A stretch of 64,000 nucleotides of DNA, from assembly GCA_965601455.1 (NCBI GenBank), contig OZ271831.1, positions 4,216,001-4,280,000 of the forward strand. The letters run 5' to 3'. A model generated the notes under the pieces. The model did no database searches, was not told the origin of the DNA, and saw nothing but the letters and a program-made list of their open reading frames with translations. A program made the translations under genes and the position numbers. Source of the DNA: JANQEU01 sp965601455. Lineage in GTDB: Bacteria > Bacteroidota > Bacteroidia > Cytophagales > Cyclobacteriaceae. Shown in pieces: positions 1 to 8,406 of this stretch. The first letter of the stretch is position 1, and the number at the start of each line of letters is the position of its first letter.

Positions 1-28
1 TTACCATGTCAATGAACCCGATAATGAC

Positions 29-1591
29 ATGGAAAACATATATATCCTTGTAGCAATAATAGCTGGAGTTGCGGGAGGATTTCTAATTGATCGCATACTT
101 CTCAAGAAAAGTCTAAAAAAGAAGGTATCCTCGGCAAATGAGGAGAGTAAGCTAATTCTCAAGGAGGCCGAGATATCCGCCGAGAACGTTAAGAAAGAAC
201 GGATCATGGAGGCCAAAGAGAAATATCTTCAACTCAAGTCTGAGTTTGACGAAGAAGCCAACCGAAAGAAGAATCAGATAATTAGTAACGAGAATAAATT
301 AAAGCAAAGAGAGGCTAGTCTTTCAAAGCAGGCTGAACAAAACAAACGTAGAGAATCTGATCTTCAATCCATGAAAGATAACCTCACCTCACAGCTGGAG
401 AATATCAAGAAACGAAAAGAAGAGTACGACAAATTAAAACATCAGCAAATCTCTATTCTAGAAAAAGTATCTAACCTGACAGCTGAAGAGGCAAAAAGTC
501 AACTGGTCGAGGCCTTGAAAGATGAAGCCCGAACAGATGCTTCCGCGCACATCAAAAATATCATGGAGGAAGCTAAAATGACTGCTACCAAAGAGGCTAA
601 GAAAATTGTCATTGAAACCATTCAACGAACGGCTACTGAGCATGCAATAGAAAACTGCGTTTCCGTCTTCAATCTAGACAGCGATGATATTAAAGGGAAA
701 ATCATTGGAAGAGAAGGGCGAAACATTAGAACATTGGAATCAGCAACAGGAGTTGAAATCATTGTTGATGACACCCCGGAAGCAATAATAATATCAGGTT
801 ATGACCCGGTTCGTAGAGAAGTGGCAAGACTTTCACTTCATCGATTGGTACAGGATGGCAGAATACACCCTGCCAGAATTGAAGAAATTGTAGCTAAAAC
901 CACTAAGAACATCGAGGAGGAAATTGTAGAAATTGGCGAGAGAACTGTAATTGACCTGGGTATTCATGGGCTGCATCCTGAACTAATAAAAATGGTCGGT
1001 AGAATGAGATTCAGATCATCTTACGGTCAAAACCTTCTTCAACACAGCCGAGAAGTTGCCAAGTTATGTGCGGTGATGGCCTCAGAATTGGGATTAAATG
1101 CGAAACAGGCAAAACGTGCAGGGTTACTCCATGATATTGGAAAAGTATGGCCTGAAGAACCTGATACACCTCACGCACTTCTTGGTATGGATCTTGCCCA
1201 AAAATATAAGGAACATCAGGATGTCTGTAACGCTATCGGAGCTCATCATGATGAGATTGAAATGACAGCTATGATTTCCCCCATTGTGCAAGCATGCGAT
1301 GCCATCTCTGGCAGTAGACCTGGAGCAAGAAGAGAAATAATGGAATCATACCTGAAACGACTTCGAGACCTGGAAGACGTGGCGTTAAGTTTCGACGGGG
1401 TTCATAAGTGTTTTGCTATTCAAGCGGGTAGAGAGCTAAGAGTAATGGTTGACGCAGAGAGTATTACTGATGAGGAAGCCGGAAACTTGTCCTTTAAAAT
1501 CAGTCAGAAAATCGAAAAAGACATGCAATATCCGGGGCAAATCAAAGTAGCGGTTATCAGAGAAACCCGTGCAATCTCATTTGCCAAATAA
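29..1591 (+). CDS. rny: Ribonuclease Y
   Basis: Membrane-anchored endoribonuclease that starts mRNA turnover. The 520-residue product has the full family layout: one N-terminal transmembrane helix (about residues 4-24), a long charged coiled coil (about 30-200), a KH RNA-binding domain with the GREGRN loop (228-232), and an HD phosphohydrolase domain with His339 and the HD pair 368-369 in the motif LLHDIGK. Length is normal for the family. The ATG at 29 puts the membrane helix at the extreme N-terminus, as expected. The frame stays open upstream to the window edge, so a slightly earlier start cannot be excluded. It is the only plus-strand gene in the first 48 kb and converges on the GMC oxidoreductase operon. 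Identification is secure. Confidence 0.97.
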   Translation: MENIYILVAIIAGVAGGFLIDRILLKKSLKKKVSSANEESKLILKEAEISAENVKKERIMEAKEKYLQLKSEFDEEANRKKNQIISNENKLKQREASLSKQAEQNKRRESDLQSMKDNLTSQLENIKKRKEEYDKLKHQQISILEKVSNLTAEEAKSQLVEALKDEARTDASAHIKNIMEEAKMTATKEAKKIVIETIQRTATEHAIENCVSVFNLDSDDIKGKIIGREGRNIRTLESATGVEIIVDDTPEAIIISGYDPVRREVARLSLHRLVQDGRIHPARIEEIVAKTTKNIEEEIVEIGERTVIDLGIHGLHPELIKMVGRMRFRSSYGQNLLQHSREVAKLCAVMASELGLNAKQAKRAGLLHDIGKVWPEEPDTPHALLGMDLAQKYKEHQDVCNAIGAHHDEIEMTAMISPIVQACDAISGSRPGARREIMESYLKRLRDLEDVALSFDGVHKCFAIQAGRELRVMVDAESITDEEAGNLSFKISQKIEKDMQYPGQIKVAVIRETRAISFAK

Positions 1592-1593
1592 AA

Positions 1594-1618
1594 AAGGGCT
1601 TCATCGGCAGAGGCCCTT
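1594..1618 (-). terminator. Rho-independent terminator of the GMC operon
   Basis: A 6-bp stem (AAGGGC at 1594-1599 with GCCCTT at 1613-1618) lies between two convergent genes. Read on the minus strand it is followed by a T-rich run (complement of 1589-1593), the classic intrinsic form. On the plus strand the tail is not T-rich, so it mainly serves the minus-strand operon, though the hairpin may also protect the rny transcript 3' end. Confidence 0.7.
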
Positions 1619-1641
1619 CCGGGATAATTTACAGAATCCCT

Positions 1642-2229
1642 TTAGGTAGCCCAGGTCTTTCCACCTGCCTCCTCAAGAGAAATGCAGGCATCATATCGTG
1701 TTGGAATTGCGATATATTGAAGCACCTGATTCATGGCTACTTCCGTCAAGAAGTATCCGGTTATAACCAACTCTTTGATTTCCCAGATAAATGGTCTCTG
1801 CCCAGGGGGAATGAACTTTCCTTTTATCGTGGAGTGCTGATCCTCAACAAAGGCTTTCTGATCGTCTGATGAAAGATCATTGAAAGTCTCTCCTTTATCT
1901 TTCCTGGATTGCTCATTCCACTCTTCCAGTTTGGTCATAAAGGCCTGCCGGTCTTCATCTTTCATCACATTAGAAACTATATCTTCGATAAATGCTGGCA
2001 CACCCAGCTCACTTGCTGCTGGCGTATCCGTTTTTGGCAAAATAATGTCAGCAACACTGGTTATCGTTCTGGCTTGATCTTCCGTGAAAAACTCTGGTTG
2101 CCAGGTCAACTCTGTTTGTGGAGTACACCCTTGCATTACACTCAACACGGTAGGAGCCGCCAACGCTCCACCCATAATCATACTTACTCGCTTGAGGGCT
2201 TCTCTTCTATGTATGTTTTCTGTATTCAT
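1642..2229 (-). CDS. Gluconate 2-dehydrogenase subunit 3-like protein (GMC partner)
   Basis: Small partner subunit of a membrane or periplasmic GMC-type dehydrogenase. The 195-residue product begins with a twin-arginine-like export signal (HRREALKRV, residues 7-15), a short hydrophobic stretch, and the lipobox-like MQGC with Cys near residue 35. The body resembles the gluconate 2-dehydrogenase subunit 3 family, including the helix starting FFTEDQARTITSVADIILP. It is 4 bp downstream of the GMC gene in the same direction, so the two are co-expressed. In known systems this subunit carries the Tat signal that exports the folded flavoprotein. The substrate is unknown, and no cytochrome gene is adjacent. 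Confidence 0.85.
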   Translation of the reverse strand: MNTENIHRREALKRVSMIMGGALAAPTVLSVMQGCTPQTELTWQPEFFTEDQARTITSVADIILPKTDTPAASELGVPAFIEDIVSNVMKDEDRQAFMTKLEEWNEQSRKDKGETFNDLSSDDQKAFVEDQHSTIKGKFIPPGQRPFIWEIKELVITGYFLTEVAMNQVLQYIAIPTRYDACISLEEAGGKTWAT

Positions 2230-2233
2230 CTTC

Positions 2234-3931
2234 CTATAGGTTCATTCTTTTCAATTCGCTAACCGCATAATCTGCTGCCCTGGCAGTTAGTGCCATATAG
2301 GTAAGTGATGGGTTTTGACAAGCAGATGAAGTCATCGCTGCCCCATCAGTCACGAATACGTTTTTACACTCGTGTACCTGGTTCCACTTGTTAAGAACAG
2401 AAGTCTTGGGATCTCTGCCCATTCTTGCCGTCCCCATTTCGTGTATACCCAAACCAGGTGAAGGATCAGGATTGAAAGTTCGAACATTTTTCAAACCGGA
2501 AGCTTCAAGCATCTCAGCTGCCTGATTTGCCATATCCTTTCTCATGTTAATTTCATTCTCTTTGAATTCGACATCAAAATCGAAGGTCGGCAGCCCATGT
2601 TTATCAAGTTTTTCTTTATTCATAGTTACCTTATTCTCATGATAAGGTAAGCATTCACCAAATCCCCCCATACCCATTCTCCACTGTCCTGGTATGCTGA
2701 TCTCATCTTTAAGCTCCGCTCCAATGCTTAATTCTGCAACCGAACGTTTCCAGTCTTCACGACTAGCACCTCCCTGATATCCATACCCTCTAATAAAATC
2801 CGACTGCTTGTCTTTCATATTTCTAAATCTTGGAATGTAGATACCGTTAGCCCGCCGGCCGTAATAGTACTGATCCTCAAATCCATCAAATTCTCCAGCT
2901 GCTCCAACCCCAAGATGATGATCCATTACATTCCTTCCCAGTTCCCCACTGGTACTTCCCAGACCATCAGGATTGTGTTCTGTTGAATTCATTAATATCC
3001 AGGTACTACCCAAAGCAGAAGCACATAAGAAGACAATTTTTGAATAAAACTCCTGGTACTCACCTGTTTCGGCATCCATGATACGAACGCCTTTGGCTTT
3101 TTGATTTTCTGGATCGTAAAGAACTTCCGTCACAATTGAATTTGGACGTAATGTCATATTACCTGAAGCAACTGCTGCTGGTAATGTGCTGGATTGCGAG
3201 CTAAAGTAGGCACCAAAAGGACATCCACGAATACATAAATTCCGATAGTTGCACTTTGATCTGCCATTATGATTAACAGTCAAATTCGCGTTCCTCCCAA
3301 TGGTCAACACACGATCATTGAAGTTTTCTGCAATCTTTGATTGTACATGTTTTTCAAGGCAGTTTAATTCCATAGGTGGAAGGAATTTTCCGTCAGGAAG
3401 TTGTGGCAAGCCTAAGGCTTCACCATTCACACCTATAAAGCTCTCAACGTAATCGTACCAAGGTGATATATCATCGTATCGTATTGGCCAATCTACACCA
3501 AATCCATCTTTTGCATTTGCCTCAAAATCCATCTGACTTAGTCGGTAGGACTGTCTACCCCACATAATGGAGCGGCCTCCAACATGATAACCTCTCATCC
3601 AATCGAAACGCTTGGTTTCCTGATATGGGTGTTCTGTGTCCTTTACCCACCAATGTTTCGTTGATTGGCGCACGGTATAACCTGTACGGTTCTGTTTCTC
3701 GTAGTCCTTTAGTTCCTCTGCAGTCAATCGGTCACCATGAGGTAACTCCCATGGATGCATGCTCATTGTCGGATAATCCTCAATATGTTTAACATCTCTC
3801 CCTCTCTCAAGAACCAGAGTTTTTAAGCCCTTTTCTGAGAGTTCCTTCGCAGCCCAACCTCCGCTAATGCCAGAACCTACGACTATAGCGTCATAAGTAT
3901 TTTGCTTTCTGGATTCCGTGTTTAAATGCAT
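2234..3931 (-). CDS. GMC family FAD-dependent oxidoreductase
   Basis: FAD-dependent alcohol or sugar dehydrogenase of the glucose-methanol-choline family, 565 residues. The Rossmann motif GSGISGG is at about residues 18-24 and is followed by an acidic residue closing the second strand (LVLERG). The C-terminal half has the catalytic His region (GIHEMGTARMG) and the GMC signature ending in NPSLTYMAL. A Cys-rich segment CNYRNLCIRGCPFGAY resembles that of bacterial gluconate and glucoside dehydrogenases. No signal peptide is visible, so export would have to be piggy-back with the Tat-signal subunit encoded directly downstream. Glucoside 3-dehydrogenase, gluconate dehydrogenase or a polyol dehydrogenase are all possible; the sequence alone does not decide. 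Confidence 0.9.
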   Translation of the reverse strand: MHLNTESRKQNTYDAIVVGSGISGGWAAKELSEKGLKTLVLERGRDVKHIEDYPTMSMHPWELPHGDRLTAEELKDYEKQNRTGYTVRQSTKHWWVKDTEHPYQETKRFDWMRGYHVGGRSIMWGRQSYRLSQMDFEANAKDGFGVDWPIRYDDISPWYDYVESFIGVNGEALGLPQLPDGKFLPPMELNCLEKHVQSKIAENFNDRVLTIGRNANLTVNHNGRSKCNYRNLCIRGCPFGAYFSSQSSTLPAAVASGNMTLRPNSIVTEVLYDPENQKAKGVRIMDAETGEYQEFYSKIVFLCASALGSTWILMNSTEHNPDGLGSTSGELGRNVMDHHLGVGAAGEFDGFEDQYYYGRRANGIYIPRFRNMKDKQSDFIRGYGYQGGASREDWKRSVAELSIGAELKDEISIPGQWRMGMGGFGECLPYHENKVTMNKEKLDKHGLPTFDFDVEFKENEINMRKDMANQAAEMLEASGLKNVRTFNPDPSPGLGIHEMGTARMGRDPKTSVLNKWNQVHECKNVFVTDGAAMTSSACQNPSLTYMALTARAADYAVSELKRMNL

Positions 3932-4068
3932 ATACTATCTTCTTATAACTCTTAAACTTGGAGAATATATGGAACATTTGAAAGTAAAAAGTTATCAGCG
4001 GGGAGTAAGGGACTTGCAAAAGAATAAAAACCCTTGAAATTTGGATTAAATACCTTCAAATGAGGCTT

Positions 4069-4929
4069 TTAAATGCTTTCACGCTTGAATCTCACAGTAC
4101 AACCCGGGGCGCATTGTGCCAAACGATCCAGATCTTCATTCTTCAAGTATCCAATTCTTGGATAGCCACCAGTGGTCTGACCATCTCTCATTAATACGAT
4201 AGGTAATCCTGAGGGCGGAACCTGAATGGTACCGGGGAAAACAACCTGAGATTTCATGTTGTGAGATTTAACCTTTAATGATAACCCATCCATTCTATAC
4301 CCCATCCTATTGGACACCGTAGAGACTTTGTAAGGATTGAGAATAAACTCATTCCTTGAATCCGGTAATAGCCATTCGTACTCAGGACCGGCTTCAAAAC
4401 GGATTGTATTAGAGAAAGTAAATCTAGGATTTGGAAAGCTCAGAGAACGATTTTGGGATGTTTCAATAGGACGATAGTCAATAATATCCCCCTTTTTTAA
4501 TGCACGACCATGATAACCGCCAATTGCTGATGGTAGGTATGTTGAATGCGATCCCATAATTTCTTCACATTGTACCATTCCGGCAATACCTAAATAGGAA
4601 ATCCATCCCGCATTATCTACTCGCAATTGCAAAACCTCTCCCTTTTTTGCCCGGCATAGCTTACCGCTTTCAATTTTAATTTCGTTTAGAAGGTTTGACT
4701 GAGCGGCCCCAGAAACAGCAAACCAGCAATCCCCTAATAAACGAAAAACCGCTTTCTTCCCAAAAACTTCAATTGCAGGAATGGATTCAATCCCGAACAA
4801 TTTGGTTAGTCCCAAATAGCTTTTTTGGTCGAGTGCCCCAGACTCTGGTACTGCAAAGTTTCTGTATCCCGCCCGTCCATTATCCTGAAACGTACTGAGT
4901 AACCCGGGTTGAATGACCTCAATTTGCAT
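4069..4929 (-). CDS. pxpC: 5-oxoprolinase subunit PxpC (KipA-like)
   Basis: Third subunit of the ATP-dependent prokaryotic 5-oxoprolinase PxpABC, which opens 5-oxoproline (pyroglutamate) to glutamate in the cytoplasm. The 286-residue product starts IEVIQPGLLSTFQDNGRAGY, the usual opening of the KipA/biotin-dependent carboxyltransferase-like family, and contains the conserved RMGYRMDG and the QTTGGYPRIG segment. It overlaps pxpB by 11 nt, so it is translationally coupled. It is the last gene of the run; no convincing terminator follows in the 137 bp before the GMC gene. Confidence 0.95.
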   Translation of the reverse strand: MQIEVIQPGLLSTFQDNGRAGYRNFAVPESGALDQKSYLGLTKLFGIESIPAIEVFGKKAVFRLLGDCWFAVSGAAQSNLLNEIKIESGKLCRAKKGEVLQLRVDNAGWISYLGIAGMVQCEEIMGSHSTYLPSAIGGYHGRALKKGDIIDYRPIETSQNRSLSFPNPRFTFSNTIRFEAGPEYEWLLPDSRNEFILNPYKVSTVSNRMGYRMDGLSLKVKSHNMKSQVVFPGTIQVPPSGLPIVLMRDGQTTGGYPRIGYLKNEDLDRLAQCAPGCTVRFKRESI

Positions 4930-5578
4930 AAGCCTGGTATTCCTCTAAACTTATCCTTCGGAATTGGACAACATCACCCATGTTCAAATAGAAGGGCTCA
5001 TCTAATTCCCAGTTAATCATAGCAACAGGCGTTCGACCAATCACATGCCACCCTCCGGGTATATCGACTGGGTAAATCGCACAATACCCGGCCGCAACGG
5101 CTACAGAACCCGCAGGTATACTTTTGTCCGGAACGCTTTTCCTGGGAAAATGTAACTCCTCTGGTAACCCCTTCAAATAAGCAAAGCCTGGCACAAAACC
5201 GAACATATTGATTTGATAAACACCTTGTAGATGTGCATCGATTAGATCGTCCCGATTGCCTCCTGAGGACTTCGATAATTGATCTAAATCATACCCAAAC
5301 TCTGATTCGTAACATACGGAAATGGTTTTTACCACTTCCTTTTTATCCTGCAACTTCCTTACATTAGATTTTATACTGTTTGAAACCACTTTTTTAAGTG
5401 TAGGTGATCCCACATCATTTTTGAGGAATAAGACAAAGGAGTTGTCAGTGAATTGTATGTCTCTTAATGAGTCTAATGTGGAAAACAGCCACCGAATTAA
5501 AGCCTTCTTTTCAAGGTCTGCCAGGTCACATATTACCTCATAAACAGTGTTAGTATGTCTTCTGATATCATGTTGCAT
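4919..5578 (-). CDS. pxpB: 5-oxoprolinase subunit PxpB (KipI-like)
   Basis: Second subunit of the 5-oxoprolinase complex, 219 residues, of the KipI/allophanate hydrolase subunit 1 family. The family core is plain in the C-terminal half: the FGFVPGFAYLKGLP segment, PRKSVPDKSIPAGSVAVA, and YPVDIPGGWHVIGRTP. The N-terminal 80 residues are the usual variable alpha/beta part. It overlaps pxpA by 11 nt upstream and pxpC by 11 nt downstream. The B. subtilis homologue KipI also inhibits the sporulation kinase KinA, but the A-B-C set here indicates the metabolic role. Confidence 0.95.
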   Translation of the reverse strand: MQHDIRRHTNTVYEVICDLADLEKKALIRWLFSTLDSLRDIQFTDNSFVLFLKNDVGSPTLKKVVSNSIKSNVRKLQDKKEVVKTISVCYESEFGYDLDQLSKSSGGNRDDLIDAHLQGVYQINMFGFVPGFAYLKGLPEELHFPRKSVPDKSIPAGSVAVAAGYCAIYPVDIPGGWHVIGRTPVAMINWELDEPFYLNMGDVVQFRRISLEEYQAYAN

Positions 5579-6329
5579 ACTTCTTTACCTCAAGATTATT
5601 TTTTAAGAGGTTTTCAACAAGATACTCCAACACATCAACTAAGTCGGGATTATCGCCATGTAGGCATATTGTATCAACGGAAAGAGCTAAATCAACACCC
5701 TCAATGGTGCTGGTTGAATTATTCAAGGTCAACTGTTCAATTTGGTGATAGATTTCTTCTGGAGAATTTAGGACAGAACCAGCTACTTTTCTACTAACAA
5801 GTTGCCCGTTCTCATGATATCTTCTATCACCAAAGCCTTCGGCTCGAAAACTAATGCCATTCTTCTTCGCCGCTTCATGATGACAAGAATTTGGTTGACC
5901 CGTTAAACAAATATCCTTATCTATTCTTTTAACCGCACGGGTAATCGCCATGGCATAGTCCATTTCCCTTGCACTTTTATTGTACAATGCGCCATGTGGC
6001 TTTACATGGAAGATTTTGCCTCCATTTGCCTCCGCAATACTCTTCACCGCCCCTACCTGATACAACACCGACGATTCAAGTTCTTCCATTGACATGTCCA
6101 TTTCTCTCCTTCCGAAACCCTGAAGATCTGGGAAAGAAGGATGAGCACCGATAGCCACGTGATTTTTGATGGCAAGAACTATCGACTTCTCAATAACTAA
6201 GGGATCCCCGGCGTGAAAACCACAAGCTATATTACATGACGAAATCATGGGCATAACTAACTCTTCATCACAAAGAGAGTATCTTCCATACCCTTCCCCT
6301 AAATCACAATTGATATCGACTTCATTCAT
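5568..6329 (-). CDS. pxpA: 5-oxoprolinase subunit PxpA (LamB/YcsF family)
   Basis: Catalytic-barrel subunit of 5-oxoprolinase, 253 residues, of the LamB/YcsF family. It opens with the family signature NCDLGEGYGRY and continues with SCNIACGFHAGDP and the GAHPSFPDLQGFGRR motif, which hold conserved acidic and His residues. Mid-protein HVKPHGALYN and C-terminal ICLHGDNP are also characteristic. It begins 1 bp after the Nramp-like gene ends and overlaps pxpB by 11 nt. Together the four genes match the gene group ycsF-ycsG-kipI-kipA of Bacillus, where an Nramp-like protein accompanies the enzyme. Confidence 0.96.
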   Translation of the reverse strand: MNEVDINCDLGEGYGRYSLCDEELVMPMISSCNIACGFHAGDPLVIEKSIVLAIKNHVAIGAHPSFPDLQGFGRREMDMSMEELESSVLYQVGAVKSIAEANGGKIFHVKPHGALYNKSAREMDYAMAITRAVKRIDKDICLTGQPNSCHHEAAKKNGISFRAEGFGDRRYHENGQLVSRKVAGSVLNSPEEIYHQIEQLTLNNSTSTIEGVDLALSVDTICLHGDNPDLVDVLEYLVENLLKNNLEVKKYAT

Positions 6330-6330
6330 T

Positions 6331-7539
6331 TCAAATCAGTACATTTAATAGTGTTCGTATTCCTAAAAAGGTGATTACCACAATCACTAAAATCCCCAGA
6401 AAATTGGATATTAAGCCATTCTTATGTTTTCCCAGGGAGGAGTTATTCATAACCATCAGAAGGAAAATGCCTATTACTGGTAAGAGTAACCCATTTGCTG
6501 CTTGAGCAGTTTGTATTAGGATTAATGGTTTAATTCCTAATGACGCTACAATCACACCTGAAAGAAGAACGAACATCCAACTAAACCGAAACCAGAATGA
6601 TTTCATATCGGGTTTCTCTGAAAGAATTCCGGAAACTGCATAGGCTGTAGCTAATGGAGCAGTAATCACGGAGGTGAATCCTGCGGCTAAAATGCCCAAG
6701 GAAAAGAGAACTGATGAAAAATCACCCAGTAACGGCGAAAGCTGACCTGAAAGATCGCCTATTGAGTTTACCTGAGTCCCTGTAACATTTAGTGTAGCTG
6801 CTGAAGTAAGGACGATCATTATGGATATTATCCCTCCTATAACCACAGAAATAACGGTATCGGTACGCATCACCGACACGTCATCAGGATTATTCCATCG
6901 TTCAGAAACTGCTGCCGAGTGAAGAAATAGATTATAGGGTACTACTGTCGTGCCGATCAATGCAATTATTGATATCATCGAACCTTTTGGTACCGTTGGA
7001 TTTATTAATCCAAAGAATACAGCACCGAAATCAATAGAAAGCTGAGTAACCGTAAGCAAGAAGGAAACACTCATGAGCATAACAAGTGCAATCAGCGTCT
7101 TTTCAAGCACTCGATATTTTCCAAGGAACAGCAATACAAAAGCAATTAGTGACAATGAAATTATCATGATCAACTTGGCGTTATCATCACTGCCCATCAA
7201 CGAACTTGCTCCAATTGAAGCTCCGGTGATATTCCCCGATTGATAGGCAGCATTTCCAACAGCTATCGCTATGATGACCAAAATGGAAATTATCGGCTTT
7301 AACCTTTTATCAAGAAACCCGGAGCGAATAGCTCCCCCTAAGCTTATCTGCCGGACAATTCCCAGGCGACCAGCCATTTCCTGAAGAACTATAGTTGTAA
7401 TAATACTAAAAAGGAGAGCCCAGAGAAGTGCATAACCATGGTGCGCACCGGCAAGTGAACAGGTCACAACTGTACCTGGCCCAATAAATGCGGCAGCGAC
7501 CATCGTAGCAGGGCCTATCTTGATTTTGGGATACTTCAA
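6331..7539 (-). CDS. Nramp-like membrane transporter, probable 5-oxoproline or related carrier
   Basis: Polytopic inner-membrane protein of 402 residues with about 11 hydrophobic helices and the Nramp (SLC11) fold pattern. The metal-binding residues of true Mn/Fe Nramp proteins are missing. The TM1 motif DPGN is GPGT here (residues 20-23), and the TM6 MPH motif is VPY (about 200-202). It therefore probably does not carry Mn2+ or Fe2+. It lies 1 bp upstream of pxpA, in the same position as YcsG next to YcsF in Bacillus, so uptake of 5-oxoproline or another small substrate is a reasonable inference. The chosen start is a TTG at 7539, since the next Met (residue 13) would cut into TM1. Confidence 0.8.
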   Translation of the reverse strand: MKYPKIKIGPATMVAAAFIGPGTVVTCSLAGAHHGYALLWALLFSIITTIVLQEMAGRLGIVRQISLGGAIRSGFLDKRLKPIISILVIIAIAVGNAAYQSGNITGASIGASSLMGSDDNAKLIMIISLSLIAFVLLFLGKYRVLEKTLIALVMLMSVSFLLTVTQLSIDFGAVFFGLINPTVPKGSMISIIALIGTTVVPYNLFLHSAAVSERWNNPDDVSVMRTDTVISVVIGGIISIMIVLTSAATLNVTGTQVNSIGDLSGQLSPLLGDFSSVLFSLGILAAGFTSVITAPLATAYAVSGILSEKPDMKSFWFRFSWMFVLLSGVIVASLGIKPLILIQTAQAANGLLLPVIGIFLLMVMNNSSLGKHKNGLISNFLGILVIVVITFLGIRTLLNVLI

Positions 7540-7566
7540 GAAAATTGAATTATTTCCTGAAGATGC

Positions 7567-8406
7567 TTATAATTCCAGAAATAAACCAACACTGAATGTA
7601 TCGTTGGCCACCGTGTTCTTTCCCGCCAGGGTGAAAAAATAGTTGGCTGTGACTCCGACACCGCCTAAAAAATTTCTCACAAGCAACTCCGGACCTACGA
7701 AACTGTAATCCACGTCATTAGAAAATATTCCACCTTGGACAACTGTTACGTCTCCATTAAGTAATGACCTGGTATTCAAATTCTTAACTATCAATACATA
7801 TCGATCTTTAAAGGTCATTCCAACCTCTGCGTTTAGACGTATCTCATCTGAGAAATTGGAAGTCCGATTGTTAAATCCGAGACTCAAACCTGCGAAAAGA
7901 GGTAAAGAACTGGCACTGTATCCAGCATCTACCCTTATCATTTGATTGAATTCACCGTCACCTGATGTCAATAATCCCGTACTATTTCCGGTTGGGATAC
8001 CCAGGAGAAGTGACGTACTTAATACGATTGACTTATTCTGTATTAGTCCATACTGCACAAATAAGTCGACATCACCAAAATACGTCTGCTCCCTTGGAGG
8101 TATATCCGGTCGACCACTTTCATACCGAGTCCCATTAACAAAAGTGTGGAATAAAAAAGGAACATATCCGCCAACGGTTATTTTTTCATGAATTCCATAT
8201 TCACCATAAATATGGGTGGAGAAAAATCCTGAAGTCGTCAGTGGTGTTACTCTTCCCTCAAGATCAAAGTACTTATCAGCGAAAAGAAAGAATTGACCTA
8301 CTTTAAAAAAACCAGATCCCTTAGGCTGATTCCAGCCACCTGCTACTGATTTGCTGGCGAATAAGAACAAAAAGAGGATCAGATATGTGAGTTTATTATT
8401 TCTCAT
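7567..8406 (-). CDS. Outer-membrane beta-barrel protein
   Basis: Secreted 279-residue protein with a clear signal peptide (residues 1-22, ending SKSVAG). The rest has the alternating hydrophobic/aromatic pattern of an outer-membrane beta barrel: repeated short strands such as ITVGGYVPFLF, VLSTSLLLGIP and FAGLSLGFNNR, finishing on a hydrophobic C-terminal strand ending in Leu. It resembles the broad group annotated as transporter or phenol-degradation MetA-like barrels, without a specific assignment. It overlaps the upstream DM13 lipoprotein gene by 4 nt (ATGA) and precedes the Nramp-like gene by 27 bp. It could be the outer-membrane entry point for the substrate of the operon. Confidence 0.65.
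   Translation of the reverse strand: MRNNKLTYLILFLFLFASKSVAGGWNQPKGSGFFKVGQFFLFADKYFDLEGRVTPLTTSGFFSTHIYGEYGIHEKITVGGYVPFLFHTFVNGTRYESGRPDIPPREQTYFGDVDLFVQYGLIQNKSIVLSTSLLLGIPTGNSTGLLTSGDGEFNQMIRVDAGYSASSLPLFAGLSLGFNNRTSNFSDEIRLNAEVGMTFKDRYVLIVKNLNTRSLLNGDVTVVQGGIFSNDVDYSFVGPELLVRNFLGGVGVTANYFFTLAGKNTVANDTFSVGLFLEL

Noticed and set aside
1909..2262. Plus-strand ORF of 117 codons
   Set aside because: It is antisense to the well-supported GMC small subunit and has no family character.
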